Of a DNA stretch of 64,000 bases, positions 22,206-33,384 are shown one piece after another. How positions within the stretch are numbered: position 1 is the stretch's first letter; each line of letters begins with the position of its first letter. The notes under the pieces are model-generated. The model saw nothing but the letters and a program-made list of their open reading frames with translations, did no database searches and was not told where the DNA came from. The position numbers were made by a program, and so were the translations under genes. This stretch comes from Allium sativum (taxonomy: Eukaryota; Streptophyta; Magnoliopsida; Asparagales; Amaryllidaceae): NCBI GenBank assembly GCA_030737875.1, contig CM060922.1, positions 232,170,335-232,234,334 on the forward strand, in the 5' to 3' direction.

Positions 22206-22990
22206 GAAGGAATAAGTGAAGGTGAAACGAGAGGCGACGATGAAAGGAGTTACAACTCATACCTTGGAAATAGGAATCAAGGAGCTACGAAAATCATGAA
22301 GTCAAAGGTGGTCGAGGCACACTGTAATTAAGCTCAAGGAAATGCGGCTTAAACGCGCGCATCATATCTCTTTTTAAGAGTATATCGTTGATCCCTGGTT
22401 CTTCTGTAGAGCTTGCTTGCATGCTATCGCTTGGTGGATATCCTCTCGATCCTGTTTCCGTTGCAAACCCCGTAAGGAGTTTATCTTGTTTATCTTGTTT
22501 ATCTCCTCGATTCTATCTTCGGAACCTTAGGTAGAACCCTATGGATGTAAACATGTATTTAAAACATGTTATGATTGATATGGTTGCAAATGGTTGCAAG
22601 TGGTTGCTCGTGGATGCGCGAATACACATTAGATACTAAATTGACGCGGTCACGATTCATGTTGCATATGCACGAGTATTTATACTTGTTTATGGATGAA
22701 ATTGAATGTGTTATCATGCGGATGTTGCATACGAATGAATGTTTGTGCACGCATATAGTACTTATATGACTAGGACTATTTGCATACATGTTGGACTCAT
22801 GGCACTAAACATATTTTGTATTAGAAAGATCATTCAGGCCTGATCATTAGCATTAGCTAAGGAGCATATACACACACGTTTTGCATATGTTCATATGGCA
22901 TTAGAAATCATCTAAGGACAATGTTTGCCTGTGGATGATGTTTTGAGTAGATGGTTGATGGATGGTAGGATGCGTTCTTCCTAACTTGGA

Positions 22991-23008
22991 GATTTCGGGG
23001 ACGAAATC
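22991..23008 (+). promoter_or_regulatory. Pre-PPT hairpin of D
   Basis: GATTTCG pairs perfectly with CGAAATC around loop GGGA. The stem ends 17 nt before the 3' LTR. Compared with C (CTTTTCG/CGAAAAG) two base pairs differ on both sides. Confidence 0.78.
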
Positions 23009-23010
23009 CT

Positions 23011-23025
23011 TAAAGGAGGGGAGAA
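23011..23025 (+). other. Polypurine tract of D
   Basis: TAAAGGAGGGGAGAA abuts TGTAACAACC of the 3' LTR. Confidence 0.88.
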
Positions 23026-24684
23026 TGTAACAACCCGAATTTTAACAACGTGTTAAGACAAGAATCAAGGAAGAATTAAATGTTAAAATATGAATCAGGG
23101 AAAACGGGTTGCGCCATTGCGTTCGTCTCGGAAAAATAGCGAAATAGAGTCCGAAATTTCGTAAATCGGAGTCCGTATGACCAAGATATGGCCTCGCAAA
23201 GTTTCACGAAAAATTCAAATTCGTAAACAAATTCAAAATTTTCAAAATTCAGGGTAGGCGAGAAATATCCCGCCCAGACAGGTCGACAGGGGGGTCGACA
23301 CTAGGATCGACCTCCCCCTCAACCAGGTCGACACTAGAGTCGACCTGGGGGTCGACCTGGGTGTCGACCTCCCTGGTCGGCCAGGTCATCCTGGTGCACC
23401 TGTTTTGGCTCCTGGGTCCTGTTTTGGAGGCTTGTGACGATTTTGAGGGTTCAGATCTATCCTAGGGTTTATCCTACGGCCTAAACTACTCCTAATCTCT
23501 ATAAAAAGACCCCTAGACCTAGCTTAAACCCTCACAAATCACTCATGCCATGAAGTGCTGCCCAAATGCCAAGTGATCAGGGTCTCCATCTCCAATTCCT
23601 AGAGACTATGCATTCAAATCGGATTCAAATCAAAAGGTGTAAGCTTTCTACACCAAATCGAGGAGTGATCAATGTTGCTACGCAAATTTCATGACGATTC
23701 TTCAACAAAGGAGCCACCTTTCTTCATCAAGACGATTCATGATCTTTCCATAAGCCTCGCTATGTAAGTTCTAGCTATTTCTAGATCTAAACGGTAGTTT
23801 TAATGATGGCATGGAATAAAACGAGATTAAACTAAGTAGCTAGCCTATATGAACCTTGTCATGCCTCTTTTGCTTGAACCTATGACTTTTGGCTATGCTT
23901 AGTGACTAAATCATGCCACTTATGTTATGTTTAACTTAGTCCATCATGAAAGATTGAACCTTTACTTGCGAAATGTTGGCATGAATACTTGAAACCACTT
24001 TGACTTGTGAAATATGTACATGAATATGACTTGGGGCTTATGTATGTAAATGAACCCAAACCCCTTGTGGTACTACGCATGTTTGTGGCCAAATTCCCTT
24101 ATGATACTATGCATGTTTGTGGCCAAAAAATCCTTATGATGCTATGCATATTTTGAGGCCAAACACTTTATGATACTATGCATGTTTGTGGCCAATCCCT
24201 TCTTGGCATCGTGCATGTTTTGAGGCCAATATGTAGCATAGTATCCTTACTATGCTGACTCGCTTTTACTTGGGTTGGAAACACGATTTGGGTAGGATAG
24301 ACGAGCGTGATTATGACATGAAAATTTGATATGGGATTTCATGAAAATATGACACTCATGATACACCTAAATGGGGACATGACATGTGGGGTAAACATGG
24401 GACTTGAAACTAGACACGGGGGTTGTAAGTGTAATATGACACTAGACCAAACATGAAAGTGGCCAACTCGAGGTTGGGTTAAGTTTGTAGCATAAATCTA
24501 CCCGGACCTGCCCAGCTTAACTAGTGGCTACAAACAATAGGATCCAATGTGAGAAGTTGGTCATGTCGCGCTTAAGACCCGAGGTTAGACTAGGTTGTGG
24601 TGTAAAACTACCCGGACCCGCCCGGCTTAACTAGTAACCACAACAAGGTCTAATGTGAGAGGTTGAGAGTGCATTAATTAAATT

Positions 24685-25360
24685 AATGCCACATGATAAG
24701 GTTAAGTAAATTTGACTAATGACACTTAACCGATATGACATGAATGGGTAGCTTAAGTGGGACCGGGCTTGATTTCTTAATGACACTTAACCATACAAGA
24801 CAATTAGGGGACGGGGTTAAGTAATTTACACTTAACTAATCCGACTTGGTAATTAGATGGGGTTAAGTAATTTAGACTTAACTAATCTAAACACGGTAAT
24901 TAGATAGGGTTAAGTAAACTATACTTAACTAATCTAAACATGGTAATTCGATGGGGTTAAGTTGAACACTTAACCAATCTAAACTTGGTAATTCAATGAG
25001 ATTAAGCAACCAATACTTAACCAACTTAACATGATAATTTAATGGGGTTAAGTAACTTATAATTAACCAATTATACATGATGATTTGATGAGGTTAAGTA
25101 ACCTATAATTAACCAATCTGACATGTGGACTTGATAGGGTTAGGTCACAAGACCTTTTGAATATACTTAACCCTTGTAGTATGATTAGTGGATGAGGTTA
25201 AGCTAACCCATACTTAACCAATCCGGCTCGATGATCTGATGCGATTTAGATAATTTATGCTTAATCAATCTAACACGATAATCTGATAGGGTTAAGACAA
25301 ACCAATACTTAACCAATTTGACTTGATAGGGTTGAGTCATGCGCTTCTTGGTATACTTAA
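24685..25360 (+). repeat. ~47-bp tandem array in the D LTR (3' copy)
   Basis: This is the same GGGGTTAAGT...CTTAACTAAT array as at 18440-19110, with small differences in single units. Confidence 0.85.
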
Positions 25361-26266
25361 CCAACTTGTAGGGCTAAGCCTTGAACTTAAATACTTAGCC
25401 AATCTTGACATGATTCGTAGGTGGGCTAAGTCATAAACCTGAATAACAACACTTAACCCAATAGACAAAACCCTAGTGAGAGGAACTAGGTAGAAAATCG
25501 TGGTTAATCAAGGGTAACGGGGAAAAGAAGCTAAGTGGTAAACCTTAGTTAAGTATAACTAAGTAATAATTCTTAGCCAAGGACATGGGACTAGTTCATG
25601 AATGGATGAGTAACCCAATATGGTAGGTCATCGCTTAAACACACAAGGAGGAGCAAATTATCCGACTTGGATAAGGACTCCAACGAACTGGGTGACGAAG
25701 CAGTAGCTTCGGGGGACGTGAGGGTACTCTTGGTATCCCTCTGTGAGGTGGCAGGTGGTCCATGAAACCCGGCCTCACAGAGGTTAAGGTCTGCGATAGA
25801 AGAGCCAAGAGTATGTCTTGGTTGCTATGCGAGCGACCTAAAGACTGGGATGGATTAGCGTGGAGTCGACGATACTTGATTTTGCCCTGGATAGCACGTC
25901 GCTGACTACCTACCATCTTTAGTCAATCGTGTACGTACGGAAAGGTAGAGAACTCCCAACAGACCATGTTCTTGCTATCGAGTCATGGGTGAGGTTGGCC
26001 AATAGGAAAGTGGGGCATAGTGGGGCCAGGATGTAGTTCTCATACATGATTTTTCTTGGATTGCCTTTCAGTAGTTGAGGGAGGGGTCACGTGGGTCAAT
26101 AGCCACGGATACAAAAACAGACCTTGATATCTGCCTCAGCAGACGACTTAAAGCTCCCGACCGAGTTCCGTATTTCTTGATTTGCCCTGGCACGGAAGTC
26201 GGGTGGCACATTGAGATACATGTGCGTCTAGACATGGAAAACGATTCACGATTTATACGTGGGACT

Positions 26267-26271
26267 AAGGG
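26267..26271 (+). other. Target-site duplication of E, left copy (aaggg)
   Basis: aaggg precedes TGTTATCTGC and recurs at 38565-38569. The uninterrupted 5' LTR of D reads gggactaagggcgtgg at about 20002-20017. Confidence 0.94.
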
Positions 26272-27587
26272 TGTTATCTGCTTAAATCGATCAATGGGTT
26301 ATCAATAAGCTTGTACGGGTCGGTTTGGTGCGTTTGAAGAAAGGGTCGGTCCTGAAGTTATTACATGGGGTCGGTCATCGTCTGGTCGTTCCTTTCTTTA
26401 AACTCTACTGGTCGTTCCCTTCCTTAAACACCTGGTCGCTCTGTCTTTGTATAAAAGCTACAGGGTCGGTTCTGCAATGCCACAGGACTGGTCGTTTCTT
26501 CTCAACTCATGGCTTGAGCCAAAAGGCTTGATAAATCGTCTGGTCGCTCCAAATACAGAAGATCTTTGGTTGCTCCAGATGAAGAAGATCTCTGATCGCT
26601 CCAAATGCAAAGGGCAGCTGGTCGTCCTTCTCCGGAGACCGACCCATTGTTTGAGGGAACCAATTCCGATGTGTTCTCGATCCTGGTCGCACATTTCTGG
26701 AAGGTAGCACCATCTCTGGTCGGACCGTTTTTTGGGTCGAGCTTCTTGGTCATTCTTTGGTCGGTCCGCTCCGCTCCGCATTCTAGCCTCCTGGTCGTCC
26801 TTTCTTCTGGCGAAAGCTCCTGGTCAGCCAAAGCGCTAGAAACGACCTGTGATGGCGTGACAGCTGGAAACAACTGGTGACAACTGGCAGTGGCATTTCC
26901 GTAAATACTGAAAATACTGACCAGACCCCTGAATACAAGATTTCAGCCATTTCTCCACCTATAAATAGGACCCTACCTCCATCATTTTGGGGGGACTTTC
27001 GGGGGAACTACAAGGAGGTGCTGTCAAATAGCTTTCGGGATTTCTCCAAGCATTCCTACATCTCTTCTCTATCATCGATCATAAGTCTATGGAACATTGG
27101 AGCATGTGGAGTATGGCTTTCATGGAGGAACAAGCATAAGCATTTCACGCACTTCTTCATTTCTTCTTGATCATTCACCCAAAGATCTAAGGAGCTTTCA
27201 TCCATGGCTTTCATGGAGGGATTGGCATAAAATACTTCAAGCTTTCATCCATTCTTTCAATCGGTTGCAAGGACAAATGCATGTGAAAAGAGCTTGTATG
27301 AATGTATAATGGAGCAAATGTTGTAATCTTTTGGTTATTAATGAAATCCAATCTTCAAAGTGGACGTAGACTTGATTAAGAGTCGAACCACTATAAAATT
27401 CTTGTCTTCTTTCCTTATTTTGGTATTTTGATGCTTTTGAATGTTAGATATGGCCTCACATAACTCTAAAGGTTTTCTAATGCCCCGCCTCTGAAAAGGT
27501 GACGTGCTTTCTAAGCATCTCGCCTCTGGTTAGGTAACGTGTTTAGAAATACCATTTTGGTTGTTATACCAATTTTCGGTATCAACA
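26272..27587 (+). repeat. 5' LTR of E (1316 bp)
   Basis: Starts TGTTATCTGC, ends GGTATCAACA. It matches 37255-38564; in the first 250 bp I see about four differences. It is rich in the word (C/G)TGGTCG(C/T)TCC between about 26325 and 26830. A TATA box lies at 26960. The 27270-27360 stretch (ttattaatgaaatcc) may serve for 3'-end formation. Confidence 0.94.
26960..26967 (+). promoter_or_regulatory. TATA box of the E LTR (5' copy)
   Basis: TATAAATA, preceded by C-rich CTCCACC, about 690 bp into the LTR. It is conserved at 37938-37945 in the 3' LTR. Confidence 0.7.
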
Positions 27588-27590
27588 ATT

Positions 27591-27608
27591 AGGCGCCCAC
27601 CGTGGGGC
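27591..27608 (+). other. Primer binding site of E (tRNA-Lys)
   Basis: AGGCGCCCACCGTGGGGC complements the 3' end of plant tRNA-Lys(CUU), apart from the first base (A, where the CCA end predicts T). It starts three bases after the LTR. This differs from the Met primer of A, C, D and F. Confidence 0.82.
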
Positions 27609-27744
27609 CAGATCTACTTTCTGGCATCAAATATACTACGAAGATCTTGAGATCTTGAAGCTAAGCCTTAAAATAGCTCGCTCCAGCTTGCGATTTGGAC
27701 CTTCCGACGAACTCTCCTCAAAGTTCAAGTTGCTTTCTGAAATA

Positions 27745-30072
27745 ATGCCGCCAAAAGTGAGCAAGGAAGCGAGAACTAGGACATTTAATGAAAGAAATCG
27801 GGAGGAAACCCCCATGATCAACCAATTTGGAGTAGGCGAAACATCAAATGGAGGCATGAATGTTATAAGGGGCGAGCTTGATCAAGCTGTCGCTGGATTG
27901 ACGCAACAGCTAGAGATAGCTAACAAAGCCATGTTGACAAAACTTGATTCGCTCTTTGCTCTTCAGGCTGCTACGGCGAAGGTGGCCTTTAAGCCCATTC
28001 GTGCAAAGGATGCTGGTTCTTCTTCTTCTAGTCCAAATCGAGAAAAATCTTTTCAAGAAATCTCTAATCCTGGTAAAGGAAAGCCCGATAATCCAAAGCA
28101 AGCCGCTTGGAACCATAATGGAGAAGCTACTTCTTGTCGAGTTGCCGATGCTGCCAAAGGGGCACTTTCCAATCGAGAAAGGCCAGGGCCCCTAAGTCGC
28201 AACCGTGAAGGTTTGCAAAGGCAAGCCTCCGGCCAAGACATAGGCGTCCGCCACGCAGAAAGCCTCGACGAGAAGGATCGCCTTCTGAAGATGGTCCGAC
28301 AGATCATGAAGGAGGACAAGCACCGAAACGACAATGAAGAAGAATGGGAATTCGCGCCATTTAAAACCCCCCTTACCGAAAGAATCAAGAAAACGACCTT
28401 CCCGCGAAAGTTCGAACCGCCCACCATCCAAGCTTATAATGGGACAGGTGACCCTAATGTGCTCTTGTTCCGATACGATCAACACATGGATGGGGCACAA
28501 GCAACTGACGAGCTTAAGTGCTTGTACTTCCCGGTGTATTTGGAGGGGGTTGCGTCATTATGGTTCACAAAGTTGCCTCCCAGATCTATTGATAACTTTG
28601 CCACATTGGCAAGATGCTTCCGAGACCATTTCCGCCTCCAAACAACAAAGGTCAGAGATATCATGTCCCTCAATGAACTAGAACAAGCTCCTGGTGAAAC
28701 GATAAGGTCTTTCTTGAATCGTTTTAATGCTGCTGCTGCAGAAGTAGGGACCCACGAGCCAAGGCTAATTCTAATGGCCTTAAAGGGGGGCATTGATAAG
28801 TTGTCTGAGTTCGGAAGGTGGCTAAAAAGAAAGAAACCTGAGACGCTAGAGAAATTTTATGACAAAGCCGAGGAATACATGTGTCTTGAAGATGATCCTA
28901 TCTATTCCGTTGGCAATGTCAAAGCTAAGGTGGTCCCGGAAAGGAAGGAAGCTCCCAAAAAGAACAGTCAAGAAAATTTTGGGGAAGGTCAAAAGAGAGG
29001 AAGCAGTAATGATGCAAGAAATGATAAGAATTCCAAGAAACGGCGTTTCTTCAAGCCAACGGATTTTACTCCGTTGAATGATACAATCGAGCACATATAT
29101 ATGGCAACGAAGGATGCAGAGGGCTATCCAAGCCCAAAGCCAGTAAAGGTGTCCGAAGAAGCTGCGAACTCTGGAAGGTTTTGTCGATTCCATAATCGAC
29201 CAGGCCATGACACGAATGAGTGTCGACACTTGAGGAATCTGGTTGAAGAATTGATAAGGAAAAATCCTCTCCAGGAGTATGTAAAGCGTTCATCAGATAC
29301 CGAGCCTGCCCAGGGGCAGCAGATCCATCCAATTCAAGACAGAAGAACACTTGCGAATATTCCTCGACCTGTTATCAATATAATCAGTGGTGGACCTCAT
29401 CCTGCAGGGGATACTTGGGAGGATATGATCAGGTATACTAATGAACCAAGAAGCGTTCTAAAAGGAGACGGTTTTGAGGTTTGCAATAATACTCTTCGTC
29501 GAAAAATGCCTAAAACATCCTGTGAAGATGTTATCTTCCGGGATCGGGATTCCGACGGAATGTTGGTTCCAACTATTGACCCAATGGTGATCACTATTGG
29601 CTTGGGTCCAGCAATAGTAAAGAAGGTGTTGATTGATAACGGAGCATCCGTGAACGTTCTGTTTTACAGTACTTTCTCTAAAATGGGTCTATCCATGGAT
29701 AATGTGCGAGCTAGCAAAGACAAAATACACGGGTTCACTGGCGTACCAACTCAGCCAATAGGTGTGATTGATCTCCTTGTAGAGCTAGGAGAGGGAGAGA
29801 GGCAAGTCTCCATGATACAATCTTTCGTTATAATTGACTCACCTTCAGGGTATAATGCATTCTTGGGAAGGCCAGCACTTGCCGACTTCAGGATAGCTCT
29901 TGCTCCTTGGTGCTTGATGATGAAGTTCCCGACCGCAAATGGGGTGGGACTTATCAAAGGGGATTCTCAGGAATCGAGGGAATGCTATATGGCAGAACTG
30001 ATTGAAGCTCGGAAATACGAAATTCAGAAGGATGCGGAGACTCCTCTCTGCATCCATGAAGCTCCTTTATAG
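27745..30072 (+). CDS. Gag-protease polyprotein of element E (775 aa)
   Basis: The frame is open from 27655, but the first ATG is 27745 (MPPKVSKEARTRTF), which I take as start. Residues ~219-350 are a Retrotrans_gag capsid domain (PPTIQAYNGTGDPN, then LYFPVYLEGVASLWF and ETIRSFLNRFN). Near residue 479 is a variant zinc knuckle, CRFHNRPGHDTNEC (CX2HX4HX4C). The aspartic protease lies near residue 629 with VLIDNGASVNVLF, active-site D-N-G-A, and ends in a YNAFLGRPAL block. Gag forms the particle; the protease would cut the polyprotein. The N-terminal 200 residues are charged and low in complexity. It ends at TAG 30070-30072, and the same frame continues at once into RT. This gene has no internal stop. 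Confidence 0.92.
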   Translation: MPPKVSKEARTRTFNERNREETPMINQFGVGETSNGGMNVIRGELDQAVAGLTQQLEIANKAMLTKLDSLFALQAATAKVAFKPIRAKDAGSSSSSPNREKSFQEISNPGKGKPDNPKQAAWNHNGEATSCRVADAAKGALSNRERPGPLSRNREGLQRQASGQDIGVRHAESLDEKDRLLKMVRQIMKEDKHRNDNEEEWEFAPFKTPLTERIKKTTFPRKFEPPTIQAYNGTGDPNVLLFRYDQHMDGAQATDELKCLYFPVYLEGVASLWFTKLPPRSIDNFATLARCFRDHFRLQTTKVRDIMSLNELEQAPGETIRSFLNRFNAAAAEVGTHEPRLILMALKGGIDKLSEFGRWLKRKKPETLEKFYDKAEEYMCLEDDPIYSVGNVKAKVVPERKEAPKKNSQENFGEGQKRGSSNDARNDKNSKKRRFFKPTDFTPLNDTIEHIYMATKDAEGYPSPKPVKVSEEAANSGRFCRFHNRPGHDTNECRHLRNLVEELIRKNPLQEYVKRSSDTEPAQGQQIHPIQDRRTLANIPRPVINIISGGPHPAGDTWEDMIRYTNEPRSVLKGDGFEVCNNTLRRKMPKTSCEDVIFRDRDSDGMLVPTIDPMVITIGLGPAIVKKVLIDNGASVNVLFYSTFSKMGLSMDNVRASKDKIHGFTGVPTQPIGVIDLLVELGEGERQVSMIQSFVIIDSPSGYNAFLGRPALADFRIALAPWCLMMKFPTANGVGLIKGDSQESRECYMAELIEARKYEIQKDAETPLCIHEAPL

Positions 30073-30078
30073 CAATTA
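30067..30078 (+). promoter_or_regulatory. Leaky-stop candidate between gag-pro and pol of E
   Basis: The codons are TTA-TAG-CAA-TTA. TAG followed by CAA TTA fits the type I readthrough signal (stop-CAR-YYA) of tobamoviruses. The downstream pol frame is in phase with gag-pro. The other two stops in this polyprotein lack this context. Confidence 0.65.
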
Positions 30079-33000
30079 ATGACCTCCCCCTGCACTGGAG
30101 CATATAACGACATGCAGGAAGATTTGGACCCACGAAAAATCAGTGCAGGGGATGAAAAGGTAGCACCAGCTGAAGCTACCATTTCCATAGAAATCCATGA
30201 TAGTGATACAGATAAGCTAATAAAGATAGGCTCCCAATTGGACCTTATGCTGCAAAAGAAATTGATTAGTTTTTTGAAAGCAAATTTGGATGTCTTCGCT
30301 TGGGGTCACTCAGATATGTGCGGGATACCTCCAGACGTAATAGTGCATAAGCTGAATATTGACCCCAACGTGCGCCCGGTGAAGCAGAAAAGATGGATGC
30401 AGGGCCCAGAAAGGTCTGAAGCTTTGAAAGATGAAGTGCATAGGCTATTGAAGAATAATTTCATTCGAGAATCCACCTATCCTAATTGGGTGTCCAATCT
30501 AGTCCTTGTGAAAAAATCAAACGGCAAATGGCGAGTGTGTGTTGATTATTTTGACTTGAATAAGGCTTGCCCAAAAGATAGTTTCCCCCTACCTCGAATT
30601 GATCAACTTGTTGATGCAACAGCGGGGCATGAACTATTGTCTTTCATGGATGCATATTCTGGATACAATCAGATTATGATGCACGAGCCAGACCAGGATA
30701 GTACCAGTTTCATAACTGATCGTGGTTTATATTGTTATAAGGTAATGCCGTTTGGTTTGAAAAATGCAGGTGCCACCTACCAACGCTTGGTGAACGCGAT
30801 GTTCAAAACTCAAATTGGAAAGACTATGGAGGTTTATGTTGACGACATGCTGGTAAAATCCAAAGAGGCAAAGAATCATATAGAGGATCTTGATGAAATG
30901 TTCCAAATCCTGAGGAGATACGGCATGAAGCTCAATCCACTTAAGTGCTCGTTCGGCGTAGCATCAGGAAAATTTCTTGGTTTCATGGTAAATGCTCGGG
31001 GCATTGAAGAAAACCCAGCACAAGTGATTTCTTTACGAGAAATGCAAGCTCCACGGACTAAGAAAGAACTCCAATGCTTAAATGGCAAGGTAGCAGCATT
31101 AAGCCGCTTCATCTCAAGGGCAACGGACAGGTGCATTCCCCTATTTGATGCTTTAAAAAAGGAAAAGAAAAGCTTCCAGTGGACTCCCGAATGCCAGCAA
31201 GCATTTGAAGATCTCATCAAGCACATGGAATCCCCTCCGATGCTATCGAAACCTAGGGATGGAGAAAGCTTGCTCTTATACCTTGCAGTGTCATCCCATG
31301 CGTTGAGCGCAACACTCGTTAGGGAGGAAGACAAAGCCCAGTGGCCAGTATACTACATTATCAAAAGGTTTACTGGGGCGAAGATGAATTATCCAAGGAT
31401 AGAAAAGCTTGCATATGCCTTGCTCATCGCATCACAAAAGCTCAGACCCTATTTCCAATCCCACTCTATTAAATTCCTTATCGACCAACCCTTGAAACAG
31501 GTATTGTTCCGTCCAGAAACTTCGGGGAGACTCCTGAAATGGAATATTGAACTCAGCCAATATGATATCACCTACTACCCCAGAAAAGCAATAAATGGGC
31601 AAGCTTTGGCCGACTTTATCGTTGAATTCACTGACAGGGGAGAGGAAATGGAGGAAACTAACGAATTGGCCGTTAGGTGGAAACTTTTTGTTGATGGCGC
31701 TAAGAATGAATATTGTGCTGGGGCAGGGATAGTATTCGAAACCCCAGAAGGACGACATGTATGCTGTGCTCTGCGATTTGAATTCCCCATCACCAACAAT
31801 GAGGCCGAATATGAAGCGTTACTTGGAGGATTGCGGGTTGCAAAAGAATTAAGCTTGAAAAGTCTACTAATATTCAGCGATTCATAGCTAATGGTTTCTC
31901 AAATCAAAGGTGAATTCCAGACTAAGATGGGAAGGCTTCCGACATATCTGCTTAAAGCCAAAGAACTTCTCGACAACTTGGAATATTATTCTATCTCTCA
32001 TATTCCCCGTAGAGAAAATTGGAAGGCAGATTCTTTATCAAAGCTAGCTAGCACCGGAGATCCTCAAATCTTTGATCTAGTTCCTATGGAAGTATTATCT
32101 AGTTCCAGCATTGAGGAATCCGATATAGACTGGGTTATGGAAGCAACCAACGAGCCCGACTCGTGGATGACCCCTATAAAAAACTATATACTTCACGGAA
32201 CACTTCCTGAGAAACCAAAGGATCGCAGAAAACTGCTCCGAAAGTCTCGCCTATATCTTGTCCAAGATGGTCATTTATACAGGAGAGGATATTCAACGCC
32301 ATTACTAAGGTGTGTAACAAAGGAGGAATCTAAAGCGATTTTGGCAGAGCTACATGAAGGAGATTGTGGAGGTCATGTTGGTGGACAGACTCTTGCCAAA
32401 AAGGTCCTTCGATATGGTTATTTTTGGCCCGATTTGAACTTCGACTCAATGACATTCACTAAGAAATGCGACCGGTGCCAGAAATTTGCAAAAATTCCAA
32501 GAGCTCCGTCAACTGAGTTGACACAGATGTTGAGTCCTTGGCCATTCGCCGCCTGGGGCATAGACTTGATTGGAGCACTACCTACCGCAAAATCGAGCTT
32601 CAAATATGCTATAGTGGTCGTGGATTACTTTACCAAATGGGCTGAAGCTGAACCATTGGCAACTATCACATCGAAGAAGGTAATCAACTTTGTGTTGAAA
32701 AATATCATATGCAGGTTTGGGGTTCCACAGAAAATTATCACCGACAATGGCACGCAATTTGAAAGTGATGAATTCAAGGAGTTCTGCAACAAATATCATA
32801 TTCAGAAAAGCTTTGCAGCAGTTGCCCACCCGCAGGCCAACGGGCAAGTTGAGGCAGTCAACAAAATCCTGAAGTCCACCATTAAAAAGCGTCTCGAGAA
32901 AGCTAAGGGTAACTGGATTGAAGAATTGCCAATTGCCCAATAGGCTTATCTTACAACTCACAAAACTGCAACAGGGCATACTCCATTCTCTTTGGCATTT

Positions 33001-33384
33001 GGCTCGGAAGCAATGATACTTGTGGAATTGGAAGTTCCTACTCACCGCAGAGTACACTTTAGCCAGGAAGAGAATGAAAAGCTGCAACTTGAAGCTCTCG
33101 ATCTACTTGAGGAAAGAAGAACCGAAGCAGAGCTTAGAATGGTCTTCCATCAAAGAAGAATAGCCCGACACTTCAACCATAAGGTCAGACATAGAACATT
33201 CGAAGAAGGAGACTTAGTGTTAAAAAAGATCATGACCGCAACAGGAGTCTTTGGCCCTAATTGGGAAGGGCCGTTTATTTTCAATCAAAAGCTTCTTGAC
33301 GGTACCTTTAAACTCAAAACTACAGATGGAGTAGAACTCCCAAGGGCCTGGAACAGTGATCACCTTCGTCGTTATTTCAAATGA
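30073..33384 (+). pseudogene. Pol of element E: RT, RNase H, archaeal-type RNase H, integrase (two stops)
   Basis: One frame continues from the gag-pro stop to TGA at 33382-33384. RT spans about 30370-31050 with WRVCVDYFDLNKACPKDSFP, MPFGLKNAGATYQ and the catalytic YVDD at 30835-30846. The gypsy RNase H follows (about 31240-31640). A second RNase H of archaeal type begins near 31678 (WKLFVDGA, NNEAEYEAL, FSDS; last Asp in NWKADSLSKL). Integrase has an HHCC finger near 32350-32490 and a DDE core (GIDLIG, IITDNGTQF, GQVEAVNK). TAG at 31885-31887 falls inside the second RNase H directly after FSDS. TAG at 32941-32943 falls after LPIAQ. There, related proteins usually have Gln and Trp. There is no chromodomain. 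The catalytic residues are all visible but full-length translation is blocked. Confidence 0.93.
31678..32057 (+). pseudogene. Second (archaeal-type) RNase H domain of E
   Basis: It lies between the normal gypsy RNase H and integrase. It shows the four acidic positions: D in LFVDGA, E in NNEAEYEAL, D in FSDS and D in KADSLSKL. This dual-RNase H arrangement is characteristic of the Tat lineage. The domain is interrupted by TAG at 31885-31887. Confidence 0.88.

Larger units (their letters stand above)
21142..22990 (+). other. Gene-less interior of D
   Basis: There is no open reading frame with a retrotransposon signature. Short stretches align by eye with element F: leader just after the primer site, protease relic near 21855-21965, integrase relic near 22040-22205, and a 3' segment (about 22530-22640) matching the F sequence with tggttgctcgtggatgc. 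The rest is too decayed to assign. Confidence 0.8.
23026..26271 (+). repeat. 3' LTR of D, first part
   Basis: It aligns with 16770-20008. I count about 13 differences in the first 260 bp. It ends with the duplicated target aaggg of E. It repeats the arrays of the 5' LTR (24065-24225, 24685-25360), the two CCCGG modules (24500-24515, 24611-24627) and a TATA box at 23500-23507. Confidence 0.92.

Noticed and set aside
26447..26880. Six overlapping frames of 68-123 codons in the E LTR
   Set aside because: They are open on both strands because of the TGGTCG-word composition; repeated in the other LTR; no domain.
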